DNA from: Symbiodinium natans
Lineage: Eukaryota; Sar; Dinophyceae; Suessiales; Symbiodiniaceae
Reading direction: 5' to 3'
Assembly (NCBI GenBank): GCA_905221605.1
Contig: CAJNDS010002098.1
Location: 1-64,000 of the forward strand
DNA length: 64,000 nucleotides
Every line of letters begins with the position of its first letter. Positions within the stretch are counted from its first letter, which is position 1. The notes below the pieces were generated by a model. It was given only the letters and a program-made list of their open reading frames with translations, was not told the DNA's origin and ran no database searches. The position numbers and the translations under genes were made by a program. Shown in pieces: positions 28,108 to 38,829 of this stretch.

Positions 28108-28349
28108 CTGAAAGCCAAATAATACAAGCATCGTGAAGGAGAGCTGAAAGAAGATATTAGTAGCTGAACTGGGGTTGGAGGTCAATCTTGCTACCAACGA
28201 GAGATCAACCCCACTGCCCAAGCCACAGAAGTCCAGTTGCAACTCCGAGATGAGTTCAGGGCAGCGCAAAACAGCACATGTTCACTTCTAGCTGAGTCTT
28301 TTGATGCTGCTGAAGCGATAGACATTCGCCAAGAGGCGCAGGGGCTAAC

Positions 28350-28485
28350 CTTGCCAATCCCCAGAAAGACTCATGAATAGTTCCAGAAGCGCAACGCAAC
28401 TTCAACAAGAAAAAAGCACAAGTGGAGCACAGCGGCTTGTCCATCTCGATTTCGGCCAGAGCTTTCCTTCTTCGTACCCCACACC
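28350..28485 (-). CDS. Candidate exon, unknown function
   Basis: The acceptor GGGCTGATAG is followed by CGVRRRKALAEIEMDKPLCS and TCAFFLLKLRCASGTIHESF-WGLA, ending GGCAAG|GTTAGC, a good donor. Other frames are partly open but this one spans the whole exon. Confidence 0.5.
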
Positions 28486-28695
28486 CTATCAGCCCTAAGC
28501 CACGTCGGTGAGAGGTGAGGGACTGCGGGGTGTACGGGCCATAATCGGAATGTCCATAGCTTGGTCATCGGGAGAGGAGCAGAGGGAAGCATTTGCAGGC
28601 AAGCCACCGCAAAAGCGCTTACTCTTTGATGTGGGAGGAGGAAATGAACCCCCCATCAGCAACTTCAAGATGTTGAAGATCGAACTTCCTAACCC

Positions 28696-28757
28696 CTAAA
28701 CCCGAAACCCTGAACCCTAAACCCTAAATCCTAAACCCTCAATCCTAAACCCTAAAC
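28696..28757. repeat. Telomere-like CCCTAAA array starting at an exon donor
   Basis: CCCTAAA, CCCGAAA and CCTCAAT units directly next to the donor of exon 28758-28871. Confidence 0.85.
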
Positions 28758-28871
28758 CCAATTCCGGCAACAGCACGTAAAAGCACTTTCCACCTTCACG
28801 CCCGAGGCACGTCCCCCCATGGCACAGGGCAGCTTCGAGGATGACCTTGCGCTCTCCAACACGAGGTGGCC
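28758..28871 (-). CDS. Candidate exon, donor inside telomere-like array
   Basis: The acceptor CATGATGTTGTAG is followed by PPRVGERKVILEAALCHGGT and CLGREGGKCFYVLLPEL, ending TTGG|GTTTAGGG. Open for 37 codons; function unknown. Confidence 0.55.
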
Positions 28872-28879
28872 CTACAACA

Positions 28880-29345
28880 TCATGATCTAATGGAATCTAT
28901 TAGTACAACTATTTTCTGATATAATGGCATAGTAGTAGAATAGTATAATCGTATAATGGTCTAGTAGTATAGTAGAATAATGAAAACTAGTATAATCGTA
29001 TAATCGAGTATAATGGTACAAACATTATAGTGAGATGTGCATATAGCGATCTAATAATATCATAAAGGACAGGACTGACACTGGAGACTGACTTTGAACA
29101 AACTAATTTTAATTAGAGCGCCGTGCATATTTTCAGGATAACTGCGCGCCTCGAAAATCAAGTCCCGGATATTGATTCGCTCATTTTGTATTCTCTTAAT
29201 ATATTCGATGGGCACTCTTGTTTAATCTACAAACGCGTGAGTGAAACGAACAAGTGAGCGTAAAGTGCCAAGAATTATGCACCTTGAGATCAAATTGTTT
29301 AGAGAGCGCATCCGAATTGTAATTGCAATCCTTGTAAGATAAATG
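28880..29345. other. AT-rich island with TATAAT/TAGTA short repeats
   Basis: Base composition changes sharply to AT-rich. It contains repeated TATAATCGTATAATGG and TAGTATAGTAG blocks (about 28915-29025), then unique AT-rich DNA. No coding frame seen. It may be an inserted element or transferred DNA. Confidence 0.7.
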
Positions 29346-29371
29346 TCTATTGGCCTGGAAATTGGGATGTT

Positions 29372-29684
29372 TTAGGAGCTAACTGATACTATCTTTGTGT
29401 CCAGAGAAATTCCTGCGTCTTGGAGCGAATCCTCATCTGAACAAGACATCCAGGAACTTAAAAGTGCAGAGTGTGGGGTTGGAGGCCGTAGATTTCTCGG
29501 ATAGACAAATTGAAAGAATCGGGTATTGCAAGGCATAAATGCTGATAGGAAGCAATACAGCAGTAACAGACAATCCAAAGACCGCCCCGAAGCTGTCTCC
29601 AAAACATCCCAGAACTCCGAACTGTCAACCCAGAATGAAAGATGCCTCGCTCTTCCTACGATGGCGCACTGGAGCAGCCGGCGC
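29372..29684 (-). CDS. Candidate long exon, 103 open codons
   Basis: The acceptor AAGCCGGCCAG, with CCCTAAA repeats upstream of it, is followed by RRLLQCAIVGRARHLSFWVD and an open frame to a stop at 29372, with DEDSLQDAGISLDTKIVSVS near the end. A GA donor (GACGCAG|GA) could end it earlier. Confidence 0.35.
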
Positions 29685-29730
29685 CTGGCCGGCTTGGGGT
29701 GAAGGTTGTTCTAGAGGTTGTGTGCAAACT

Positions 29731-29758
29731 TTAGGGTTTAGGGTTTAGGGTTTAGGGG
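29731..29758. repeat. Telomere-like TTTAGGG array
   Basis: Three to four TTTAGGG units, on the acceptor side of the exon ending at 29684. Confidence 0.85.
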
Positions 29759-30383
29759 CTTTTCGGATTTCCTGCGGTCTGAAAGTCTCCGAGCTGAGGA
29801 CCCTTCTGAGTTCTTGTGGTCTTTGGGGTCGCGTGCATGTCTTGTTCGGTGTGGCATGCAGGGTAAACCGCAAAATGCGATGGGAAGCTTTCGGAGCGTA
29901 GGTGGCTTGGGAGGCCTTGAGGGGTAGGGCTTGTTCTTTGGTGGGGTCAGGGCCGCAGGTTCTGAGGTTAGCTTCACATACAAGGGCCAGGGCTTAGCCA
30001 TGTGTAGACGAATCCGTGCTCATGATACGGCATGAATCGGTCACCACCCTTCAAAACGAAGCCTTACTCCCAAAACCACTGGAATCGAAACGAAGATTTA
30101 TGGGCCTCAGGCTTAAGGGGGCGAAGGGTGCGCCCCTCACAATGCTGCACGCAAACTCTGAGCCACAAAGTATCCTAAAGGCCCTGGTGCCTCCGGCGGT
30201 GGAGGAGGAATCACTCCAGGTAGTTCCGGGACGGGATCATCCTTTAGCTCACAGGCGAAGTCTCAGCTACAACTTTGAGGTTGTCAGTTGTCAGGGTCGT
30301 GGTTGCTTTGGGAATTCTAGCCACGGCTGGGGGCTCGATTTTCGCTTCCCTACAATGAGCCCCCGCAAGCCTGAAAGCAAAAC

Positions 30384-30468
30384 CTTCGCTCCATTCACCC
30401 CAAGCTTCCCCGAAGCCGTCGGTCTCGTCCACCAATGCCATGGAGACGCCCGGTAAAGCGGCTTGAGG
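30384..30468 (-). CDS. Candidate exon, telomere array on its acceptor side
   Basis: The acceptor CCAGCTCTCAG is followed by PQAALPGVSMALVDETDGFG and EAWGEWSE plus one base, ending GCGAAG|GTTTTG. Good composition and phase. Confidence 0.5.
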
Positions 30469-30523
30469 CTGAGAGCTGGTTGCTCGTGATGTTCGGGTGC
30501 GTTTTTGCGGGGCTTAAGGTTGG

Positions 30524-30689
30524 TTTAGGGTTTAGGGTTTAGGGTTTAGGGTTTAGGGTTTAGGGTTTAGGGTTTAGGGTTTAGGGTTTAGGGTTTAGGG
30601 TTTAGGGTTTAGGGTTTAGGGTTTAGGGTTTCGGGTTTTGGGTTCAGGGTTTAGGGTTTAGGGTCTAGGGTCTAGGGTCTAGGGTTTAG
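30524..30689. repeat. Largest TTTAGGG array: 15 perfect copies then variants
   Basis: 30524-30628 is 15 uninterrupted TTTAGGG units, followed in phase by TTTCGGG, TTTTGGG, TTCAGGG, TTTAGGG and three TCTAGGG units. The most telomere-like tract in the window, yet internal. Confidence 0.95.
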
Positions 30690-31227
30690 ATGCTTGGTTT
30701 TTTGGCAATTTTGGGTTGCGGATGTGTCGGGTTTGAGCGTTAAAGCTGGCACAGATCTTGAGGTTCAATGGCAGAAGCTATAGGGCCCTTAAGGAGGGGG
30801 GTGCATGGGGGGTGTGCCTACTCCCTGCTACTCCCTATGGCTCTCTAAGCTTCCCCAAAGCTTCGTAGGTACCTGCCCTCACGGACCCCCCCTTCCTCTC
30901 AAGAAGGTGTTGCGTGTTTGTGTGCGCGGGCATGCATCGGTACGCAATGTGGTAGTATCTTCGCACTGCTGCGTTAAGTAGACCAATGCTACAGCCTAAG
31001 CACTAAACCCCAGACCCTTCAACCCCCAGGGCCAGGACAACCTACAAGCCCAAGTAACAACACCAAAACGCCCCACAATAGCCCAAAACCTGCCCAAGAC
31101 TTTCACTCAAAACTCCGGAGCCAAAGAGACCCGAGCAGCAGGCGATTCCTCAACAAGTTCCCGACCTCACAGCCGAAGCTCGAAATGCGGAATTGAAACC
31201 CAACAGTTCTTGAAACGAAGCCCGGAA

Positions 31228-31440
31228 CATCAGAAGTTGGAGAGTAGTCTACACCCAGCCTCTCCCTGAATGTACCGACTCGAAAAAGGACTGTTGGGTA
31301 TTTTGCTATATATAGGGTCACAGACAACGAACCCAATCCTTTTTTCCAGAAGGGTCGCGTCTGGCTCTGCAGCTTTAAGCTCTTCTAGCCTTGACCTCCA
31401 CTGCGCCCATTGGTGAACCCCCCGTAATGGCTTCAGAGAG
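31228..31440 (-). pseudogene. Copia gag relic, frameshifted
   Basis: On the minus strand one frame reads GVHQWAQWRSRLEELKAAEP and DATLLEK (31345-31427). After a frameshift another reads YPTVLFRVGTFRERLGVDYS and PTSD (31234-31307). Both match the intact gag at 62209-62391 (WAQWRSRLRELRASEPDATL and HPTVHFRVASFREKLGVDYS) in the same order. This is a broken fragment of the same element family, opposite in orientation to the intact copy. Confidence 0.85.
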
Positions 31441-32734
31441 CGAGGTAGCTGGAGTCGCTTGTACGAGGAAACATTGTCCCCTCTCGTTTGCTCAGCTGAA
31501 GATCTAAAGCTGTAACCCCTGAAGCTGAACCCAGAGCAGAAAAAAACTGAAATAAACCTTGAAAAGCCCAGCATCCAATCGCGCGCCTTCGGCTCCAAAC
31601 TTCTTAAAACCGCCTCAATTGAGGAGTCAATGGGGCCGAACTCTGCGAAACCTAAACTTAGCCCTGGAAGCCCTACTTGGCCTGAGACCGGTTCTCGGTG
31701 GCATCTTTTTTTTGCGCAGCCCCAGGCGTGATGCGGTCGATGCCGCACCTCCCTTCAATGTGGGCAGAGCACGCGCCGCCCTGTGTTTCCAAAAAGCCTA
31801 CACATTGAAATCCTAGAAAAGCTCTGACACCCCCAGAGCCGATAGACAACCCATTGGAACGGCACCCAAAACCTTCTCAAAGAAGCCGAAGCACACTAGA
31901 CCCAGACATCTACTGGGCCAAATCCACCTCTACCATCAACTCAGAGTTAGACGTGGCCTTAGAACAGACTGTCAAGATAGACCTCTCAATGCATACACAT
32001 ACCTGATTGGCTCAGACCTACTAAGGGAGTCTGCAGATCGATGGCAAAGGGTTTGGGAGGTCTGATGGCGACCCGGATTGGCAACTACATGACAGCAGCT
32101 TTGGATGTTGAATTGTATACATTTGCATTTGGGGTTTGGGCTCTTTCTCGAGTGCTGGCCCTGGCCAAAGCCCCCAAACCTCTCCACTCAAAACCGCTTT
32201 CGTGTTTAACGCCGATATGCCCATGATCTCGATCTCTTTCAAAGCCTGGTCAACATTTTACTTCACCACAAACCTTTGACAAGTCCTTAGCTGGAAATGA
32301 ACATTCACCTCCTGAGACATTGAAGGCTGTCATGGCCACACAGGGCGAGATGCCCGACCCCACAAGCTGGGCTTGTGGAACTGTGCATGCACAAGCTTCA
32401 GGCTTTGGGCTGTGGGCTTAAGAGCCCGAAACGGTTGGAGACACCTTTAGGCTTCTTAAAGCTGTATATAAGAAGGGGAAACCCCTGCACCCTCAGCCCT
32501 CTGGGCGGCCTGAGCATCTGGAATTGTGATAAAAGGCAAGCGTTGAGTCGGGTTGAACTGTTTCTTGAGGTGAGGCCCTGGGGTGAAGATATTGGTACTA
32601 ATATGGTTAGCGGTTTCGCTCAAATCAGGAAGCACCCAACCTAAACCAAATGTTCAGTTATTGCTGACCTTGCGACCCCGACGCTGCCGAGGATCGCCTT
32701 GTAACTAGCAGGGACTCCGATTCACACGAAACAC

Positions 32735-32856
32735 CTACGGAAGAGGACCCCAAGCCCCTTAGCCCCGAGTGGCCCTCCGCATGCCAGCAGTATGAAATAA
32801 TTCGGGGAACCCTGGCGGGTGCAGGATCTCCACAGTACGATCTGAGGATCTGCAAG
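32735..32856 (-). CDS. Candidate exon, unknown function
   Basis: The acceptor GCCCAGAATCAG is followed by LQILRSYCGDPAPARVPRII and SYCWHAEGHSGLRG, ending CCGTAG|GTGTTT. Confidence 0.4.
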
Positions 32857-33360
32857 CTGATTCTGGGCAGCTGCAGATCGTGCCCAAAAACTCTGTCATG
32901 AGTCGGCATGTAAACGTGCAACCCTGTGAGGGTCAAGGTTCCGGTGGTGGATCAAAACCCAACAGTTTGCGCCAGTGCGGCAACGTGGACAAAGTTAATT
33001 CAGACACAAACATGAGAAAGCGTTGAACCCCTTACTGCTACAAACCTTTTCGTGAAGTTGTCTGCAACTGTCTGCAAAAAGAGACCAAAAGTTTTGAAAT
33101 TTCGCATTCCTCAGCAGGTGCCTGTGTGTCATTTCCTGACATCCTTTCTGCAGGTCCAGTCGTGCTTATTATTGCTGCTATCAGGCGAATGACAGTCTTC
33201 AGTATATATATATATATATGTGTTGACACGTTTGTATGGTTCCGTACTTTCTAGGCAACCACCTAAACCCTAAACCCCTAAACTCTAAACATTGAACCTC
33301 CGGAACAAGACCACAAACCTGAAGAAACTATCGTCTTGAGCTGCAACTTTGAGCCCATGG

Positions 33361-33462
33361 CTAGTAGTGTAAGCTCCTCTTGGCCCTTGCCAACTTCCTC
33401 TTCACCCCTTGCCAACTAGCATCTTCCTCTAGAGCAAACAGCTTCGCAAACTCCATGGCATT
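33361..33462 (-). CDS. Terminal exon, gene model D
   Basis: The acceptor TTCAAAACCAG is followed by exactly 34 codons NAMEFAKLFALEEDASWQGV and KRKLARAKRSLHY plus TAG at 33361. It joins in phase 0 to exon 33625-33789 across a 162-bp intron. Lysine/arginine-rich C-terminus; family unknown. Confidence 0.6.
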   Translation of the reverse strand, partial: NAMEFAKLFALEEDASWQGVKRKLARAKRSLHY

Positions 33463-33624
33463 CTGGTTTTGAACTGGAGTTGGTGGTGTCTGTTGGGTTC
33501 TGTGGCTCCCTTTCCCAACGTTCACATGGTTTAGGTGGAGTTCCAATATTGTTTCGTGTGTGCTTAACGGCGCACCTTCTCCTACTTGTCGGGTTTAGGA
33601 ACCCCGCCTCCTTTGTTGGTTTAC

Positions 33625-33789
33625 CCTGGTATACCGCAGAATCTCCTTTCTAGCTCTACGCGATGCAAAGAACAGAAGGTGTAAGGGATGCCTAGAGGCA
33701 GTATGCCAGTGGTGAGCGAGAGCAACAATAGCGAGCACCTGTACAGCCACATCACCGGGGCCACAAACAAAGTGTACGATTTGCATGCC
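33625..33789 (-). CDS. Penultimate exon, gene model D
   Basis: The acceptor TGGAGATTCAG and donor ACCAGG|GTAAAC enclose exactly 55 codons beginning GMQIVHFVCGPGDVAVQVLA and ending RRARKEILRYTR, phase 0 at both ends. With the next exon it gives an 88-residue C-terminus. Hydrophobic helices, possibly a helical-repeat protein; no specific family recognised. Confidence 0.6.
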
Positions 33790-34529
33790 CTGAATCTCCA
33801 CGACACCTCCAAATTAAGAAAAAGGCTTGCTTCTCGACCCGCACAAACTGTATGTGGGGTCGCTAGCTCACGACGCCGCTAGAGCTTGTCCCGGGACTTC
33901 CGGATGATGATGTGCACCCCATGCGATCCTGCCGTGTTAAGGCTCTTGTGAGTTTGTGGGTTGCCTAGACTGTGAATGAGATGCGAACTCTCCTCCTCAG
34001 CTGTCTTCTGAACTTCTTAGACGGTGGCAAGGTATCGACCACAACGTGCACGTTGCTTAGGCTTCATGATGAATTGGCAGCGTAGCTTTGAGACTGCCCT
34101 CAGAGCATGGGCCATGGGTTTCTGAAGTGGGCTGCAAAAATCTGGGCTTCGGGGCTCCTAGTGTGGACAAGTCGACTGCGCGGCAGCAAACTCAGGACAC
34201 TCTAGGCCACCCTCCTGCCCAGACCTGCGGCCTTCACCCCATCATCCTGAACGGCAACTACTGCACACCTTCAACAAGTTGACGCCTGCAATGTCAGGTT
34301 TCTCAAACGGAAGCGCTCCCGAGAACCTACAGAAAACCTTGAAGACGCATAAGGTACCAAGAGACCGAAATCAAGCCACTCCTTCCACAAAGCCCCATCC
34401 AAGAGGCTTTGAGACATGTGGGGGGCTTACGAACATAGAGGACCCCAATATAGACCCCCAAGCCCCCAAATAGTCCATCTGATGTGATGTACACTACATT
34501 GCAAAGCTGTCTTGTGATCTTGTTCTTAG

Positions 34530-34727
34530 TCATGCCTCGCTTGTTTGGAGGATCTGGCCATTATTGCTGCGACTATATTTCAGGGATCTCCATCCCAACA
34601 TCAACCATCTGTCTAGCTCAAGTCCTTGGCTTTCATCGATTTCCCCGACCTTTTCTATGATGTCCGAATTCGGAGCCACTGCTTGATGGATGACCACTAT
34701 TGGCAACTTTTTGTCTGCCTTTAGCAA
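34530..34727 (-). CDS. Candidate exon, unknown function
   Basis: After GTGCTTGAAAAAG the frame reads LLKADKKLPIVVIHQAVAPN and SDIIEKVGEIDESQGLELDR, well-formed alternating strand and helix sequence, open to 34530. A second, serine/arginine-rich frame overlaps it upstream, so the choice is not certain. Confidence 0.4.
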   Translation of the reverse strand: MLKADKKLPIVVIHQAVAPNSDIIEKVGEIDESQGLELDRWLMLGWRSLKYSRSNNGQILQTSEA

Positions 34728-35164
34728 CTTTTTCAAGCACAGGAAATTCACATTTAGATTCTACTGATCTCCGACCTCGTTGGCCACGACCACTCCGCGA
34801 ACTCAGCCGCTGGCGTTTGGCCTTCCCCGGCGAGAATTCTGGGACTTGGGGCTGTGACAAGTGACCATCTTGTCGGAACTCTAGGTATGTGTGAGGCTTT
34901 GCTTATTTCTTGAAAAGAGACTTCCGGGTCTGGAAGATTTGGATGGTTCGAAGGTCCATTCAACAGGAATCCGGGGACGCTAAAAACATCACTGTGCCCT
35001 GTTTAAGATGGCAATGCTGTCTTCATGAAGCATAAAACTCTGTCAGGGTGGACCTTTACGGGGCTGTTGGGGGTCTGGGGTTTGCACACGGCCTGCATCC
35101 CAATGCCGCTATCCGTATCCAGGCATGGATATGAGCACCCTCCCCTGAACCGAAGCTAACTCAC

Positions 35165-35250
35165 CTCTGTTTTCAAAGATCGCAAGGACGAACACACAAA
35201 CAGCCAAAAACACCCATGACTGTGTACATTGAGCAGCCTTGTACTCGAAC
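35165..35250 (-). CDS. Exon encoding a membrane segment
   Basis: Excellent splice signals (TGGGCTTTGTGTGCAG acceptor, AACAGAG|GTGAGT donor) enclose 28 codons FEYKAAQCTQSWVFLAVCVF and VLAIFENR. The hydrophobic WVFLAVCVFVLAIF looks like a transmembrane helix. Two flanking bases show phase 1 in and out. Confidence 0.6.
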
Positions 35251-35411
35251 CTGCACACAAAGCCCAACGACTTGAGTCATAACCACATGTCAGAAAGCGC
35301 ATGTGCGCACCCAAAACCCAAGTCACAAAAAAGGCACTCGGCAACAAAGCTCAGAATGCTGGGCTCTGAGATTCTCTAAATCCAAGACTTGGTGTCAACA
35401 ATATCAACTGA

Positions 35412-35452
35412 AAACCCTAAACCTAAACCCTAAATTCTGAACCCTAAACCCC
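35412..35452. repeat. Telomere-like CCCTAAA tract
   Basis: Heptamers with CCTAAAC and CTGAACC variants. A TTTAGGG tract at 35577-35603 follows, bracketing a possible small exon between. Confidence 0.8.
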
Positions 35453-35831
35453 ACAAGCGCTCAAAGGCCCACTGGTCCAACCTTAAAAACCCCAACTCCG
35501 CCTGACTCCCACGCGTTGCGCTGGGAGGAACCTCACAAGCCAAACACACGCAGCCGGTTTGACAACACTCACTGGTTTAGGATTTAGGGCCTTAGGGTTC
35601 AGGCATTCTCTAAGTTCGGGTTTCTCTTGGGCCTACTATAAGGCCTTTCTATTGAGGGTACCCCAAATGGCACCACAGTGTAGAGAACTGACACTGTGGG
35701 TTTAGTGTTTTGTGGGATTGGGGGTCGAGGCTGCAGAGCTTTGGAATCTTGTTGTTTCAGAGTGACAGGGTTCATGGCTACGATCCGAAGCCCATCCTAT
35801 GGAACCCTAAACCCTAAACCCCTTCAAACAC

Positions 35832-35902
35832 TTGCCATGGAGTCCTTCAGTGGTCCAAGAAAGCAGCGAACAAAGAATTGCAGAGCCACGGCCGAATCAA
35901 CG
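35832..35902 (-). CDS. Candidate exon bracketed by telomere-like arrays
   Basis: The acceptor GGGATTTAGGCAG is followed by VDSAVALQFFVRCFLGPLKD-SMA, with donor GGCAA|GTGTTT. CCCTAAA lies at 35804-35822 and TTTAGGG at 35941-36001, so both flanking intron ends carry the motif. Confidence 0.5.
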
Positions 35903-35940
35903 CTGCCTAAATCCCAACCATGTGTTCATCACGCTTGCCT

Positions 35941-36001
35941 TTAGGGTTTAGGGTTTAGGGTTTAGGGTTTAGGGTTTAGGGTTTAGGGTTTAGGGTTTAG
36001 G
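35941..36001. repeat. Telomere-like TTTAGGG array, eight perfect copies
   Basis: Uninterrupted TTTAGGG units between exons 35832-35902 and 36115-36357. Confidence 0.95.
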
Positions 36002-36114
36002 TGTGGCCGGCAGCTTAACGTCCTAAAACTAAATCCCCCACCCTCTGCCTAGGCCCTTCACAGATGTCGGCCCACACCCAGCCATGAGATGATGACTGGC
36101 GGCCTTGGGTGCGC

Positions 36115-36357
36115 CTTGAAAGCAAAGGTTAAGGGCTTCGGGAGTGGATCCCTTATAAGGTTCCGGAAAAAACGACCTTTGAGAGAATACATGTGCTCCT
36201 TCAGCGGTTTCTTACGAAGGGTCCCTGGGTTTTGGCGGAGATGCCTCTCGAGCCTCCAGCGCGCCATCAGCTGATGCCAGTGGACCGCCCTCAACCTGCT
36301 TTTGTGCAACATGTCATGCCTCTCAGTAAGAAACCTGAGAATTGCACTGGTGACCCA
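36115..36357 (-). CDS. Exon, 81 codons, basic protein segment
   Basis: The acceptor CACAAAACACCAG and donor TTCAAG|GC (a GC donor) enclose exactly 81 codons, phase 0 at both ends: WVTSAILRFLTERHDMLHKS ... HQLMARWRLERHLRQNPGTL ... LPKPLTFAFK. Very basic, helical; one of the largest and best exons here. Family not recognised. Confidence 0.6.
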
Positions 36358-37152
36358 CTGGTGTTTTGTGGTGGTTTGAGCAGGCAATCGGGAAATGACA
36401 CAGGGAAAATTCTTCCAAAATTAAATGAGAAGCAGGTTGAACTGCAAAATACGTTCCTGAAAAAGCTTCGCATTTGTTGACCCGAAACTCCAACAACAAA
36501 AAGCCCATCGCATTGAATAGCAAAATAATGCACAAGTCCTAGAACGAACTGAGGTGCAAAGAGTTAAAATTTTCCAAAAATCTACATCGCAAATCCAGTG
36601 AGTGAGAGATCCATAACTTTATTTCCCACATCAAAGCCGCTAAGGAAACCACACTGGCAAGATGAACTCTTTAGACTGCCCAAGAACCCGCCACATGTAG
36701 CATAAACATGGGGCGCTTGGCGCATGGAAGCTATTAGAAGAAAGCAAAGGTCATGACACAACAGTCAGAAAGCAGGTCCTTCCACATACAGTAGTGAAGC
36801 CCAAATCTTTTGGCCCAAACCCTCTCCACATAAAGTCACTGGTCGAAAGTCCAATCCATAAGGATGGATGGAAGGCTGGTAGTGCCCACATGTCAAAATG
36901 TCAACATACTTTCAAAATGGCCGCGCATGTGCCGGGGCGGTATGGGTCAGTGGGACGAGGCTTGATTAAAAACCTCTACAACGCCTGTAGAAAAAGCCTG
37001 GGATACCTAAACACCTCAAATCGTTAAAAGGCCTCTGAAACGTCTATAAAAGGGAGCCCGAAAGCTTTGAGCGAGAGCCAAAGAAGCCTGCACCAAAGCG
37101 CCTGGAAGCGCGCAGATGTGTTTTTCAAAGGTCTCTGTGTTTTTCTTACATG

Positions 37153-37154
<2 letters not shown>

Positions 37155-37208
<54 letters not shown>

Positions 37209-37301
37209 GGGAGAGAGAGAGAGAGAGAGCGCCCCTAAAACAACGTTTTTTGGAGGAGTTCAAGCCCCCCCCCCCCCCCCCCCAAAAAAAAAAAAAAAAA
37301 C
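37155..37301. repeat. (GA)n microsatellite with poly-C and poly-A runs
   Basis: GA dinucleotides to about 37230, then an 18-base C run and a 17-base A run near 37266-37301. Confidence 0.95.
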
Positions 37302-37367
37302 ACAAACACCTGTACAATGAATGCCCTTTAAAGAGCCCAGGTCAACAACACGGCCCGCAACGCGCCG

Positions 37368-37823
37368 CTAGCTGCGCGAGCGCGCGCCGCCAAGAAAAAC
37401 AAGAACGCAACACACATATTCGCTTGAATTGCCTGGGGGCAAGCCGGAACTCGCCTCGGCGTGCTCTTTGGCAGGACTATCGCTGCTGCACTCTTGCGTG
37501 GCCTCGAGTGACAAAATGTGACAAAATCTGCACGCTTGGGATCCCAAAACATCATCGGTTAAAAATCTGTACTGGTTTACACACCTAACAAACACAAGAG
37601 AGCGTCGTGCCGGGCCTAGCTGCAAACGCCGATGACCCTGTGAAGCATGTCTAAAACGCTCAGACAAACCGGCTTGTGGATCCAAACGGTTGACGACTCG
37701 ACTGGACTGCCCAAGCCTCCTCTGAAAAATCAAACCAACTGGGTCTTCCGAGTCCAGTGCTGATTCCTCAGAATGCGGTGGTGTTTCGTTGCACTCTTCC
37801 GGCTCATCCTGTACAGGATGCAT
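37368..37823 (-). CDS. Hypothetical protein, 151 codons from an ATG
   Basis: An ATG at 37823 starts MHPVQDEPEECNETPPHSEE and the frame stays open to TAG at 37368, ending EYVCCVLVFLGGARSRS. An internal 57-bp segment (TTAG|GTGTGT ... CGTGCAG) looks like an intron whose removal keeps the frame. Acidic N-terminus, serine-rich middle; no domain. A second frame over the 3' half is also open. Confidence 0.4.
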   Translation of the reverse strand: MHPVQDEPEECNETPPHSEESALDSEDPVGLIFQRRLGQSSRVVNRLDPQAGLSERFRHASQGHRRLQLGPARRSLVFVRCVNQYRFLTDDVLGSQACRFCHILSLEATQECSSDSPAKEHAEASSGLPPGNSSEYVCCVLVFLGGARSRS

Positions 37824-38543
37824 GGCGAGTGGAGTGGGAATTTAACAGGAATCCTAAGAAAAATCTGTAGAAACAAATTGCCTTTTTGCTCAGCCAGCCG
37901 CGTCACGAAAAAAAAAAAGTTTACTTCATTGCCTTGCCAAAAAAGCCACTGGGTCTGCAGCAGCACAGGTCTCATGCAATACTTTTGAGTCCCCTAACAA
38001 CCCCAAAGGTTTGATCTGATGCCCCACTATTCCCCTGAAGGGTGCTTCGGATCCACAAACCTGAAAGCATTGAAAGCACACCCAGTGCCTTTCCACCCCA
38101 GGAGCAAGTGAAACGAACGCTATTCTCAAACTCCCCCCCCCACCGGCCACCCAACAGCCACCCAACAGCCACCCCACAGTTCTCAGGCAACCCCATCCTA
38201 CCACGCCCCGTCGCCTCCAAATAGCGTGCCTCAGGATTGGCTACGTTTGAATTCCTCTGGCAGAAGGATATCCTCGTGTTTCATATTTCAGGTTACAGGG
38301 AAGCAGCATGAAAACGATGGTTCTGGGGGCCTTACTTGGACGTTTTGGGCATGGGGGCCCCTTGCCAAGGGCGAAGAAGAGGTTTTTCTTCGGAAAGGTG
38401 CCTTACGCCTTACAGAAAGGCGCCTTACACCTTACAAAGAGCCCCTTTACCCAAAACGAACAGGCTTCCCAAAACCTGCATTTTCATAGGGGGTCCAGGC
38501 CAGTGCTGGGCTCAGTGCTTTCCCAGGACTTTTTCCACAATTT

Positions 38544-38774
38544 TTACGGAGCCAACAATAAGAACAACCAGGCCTCCTGCGGATCAGACTTGTGATCTGA
38601 CTCGACACATGCCAAGTTCTTGACGGAGAGGCGAGAGCACGCCCACACAAAGCAAATGCTCGTGAATGAGCACACACACACACACCCCCACATACAGTGG
38701 CCCGCCGAACTTCGGAGGTCAGAAGAGATCCGGTGCATTCGGTGAGATATGGCCGTCAGCGACTCTACAGTCAT
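38544..38774 (-). CDS. Candidate first exon
   Basis: The frame starts MTVESLTAISHRMHRISSDL-RSSAGH and remains open. The ATG is real but the donor is not identified. Confidence 0.3.
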   Translation of the reverse strand: MTVESLTAISHRMHRISSDLRSSAGHCMWGCVCVCSFTSICFVWACSRLSVKNLACVESDHKSDPQEAWLFLLLAP

Positions 38775-38829
38775 TGACAGACTTCAAAAGTTCTATCGCT
38801 AGACTTCCAAAGTTCTATCCCTAACCTTT

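Noticed and set aside
37067-37588. Plus-strand 173-codon frame
   Set aside because: It runs through the GA, poly-C and poly-A tracts; the minus strand has better coding signal at 37368-37823.
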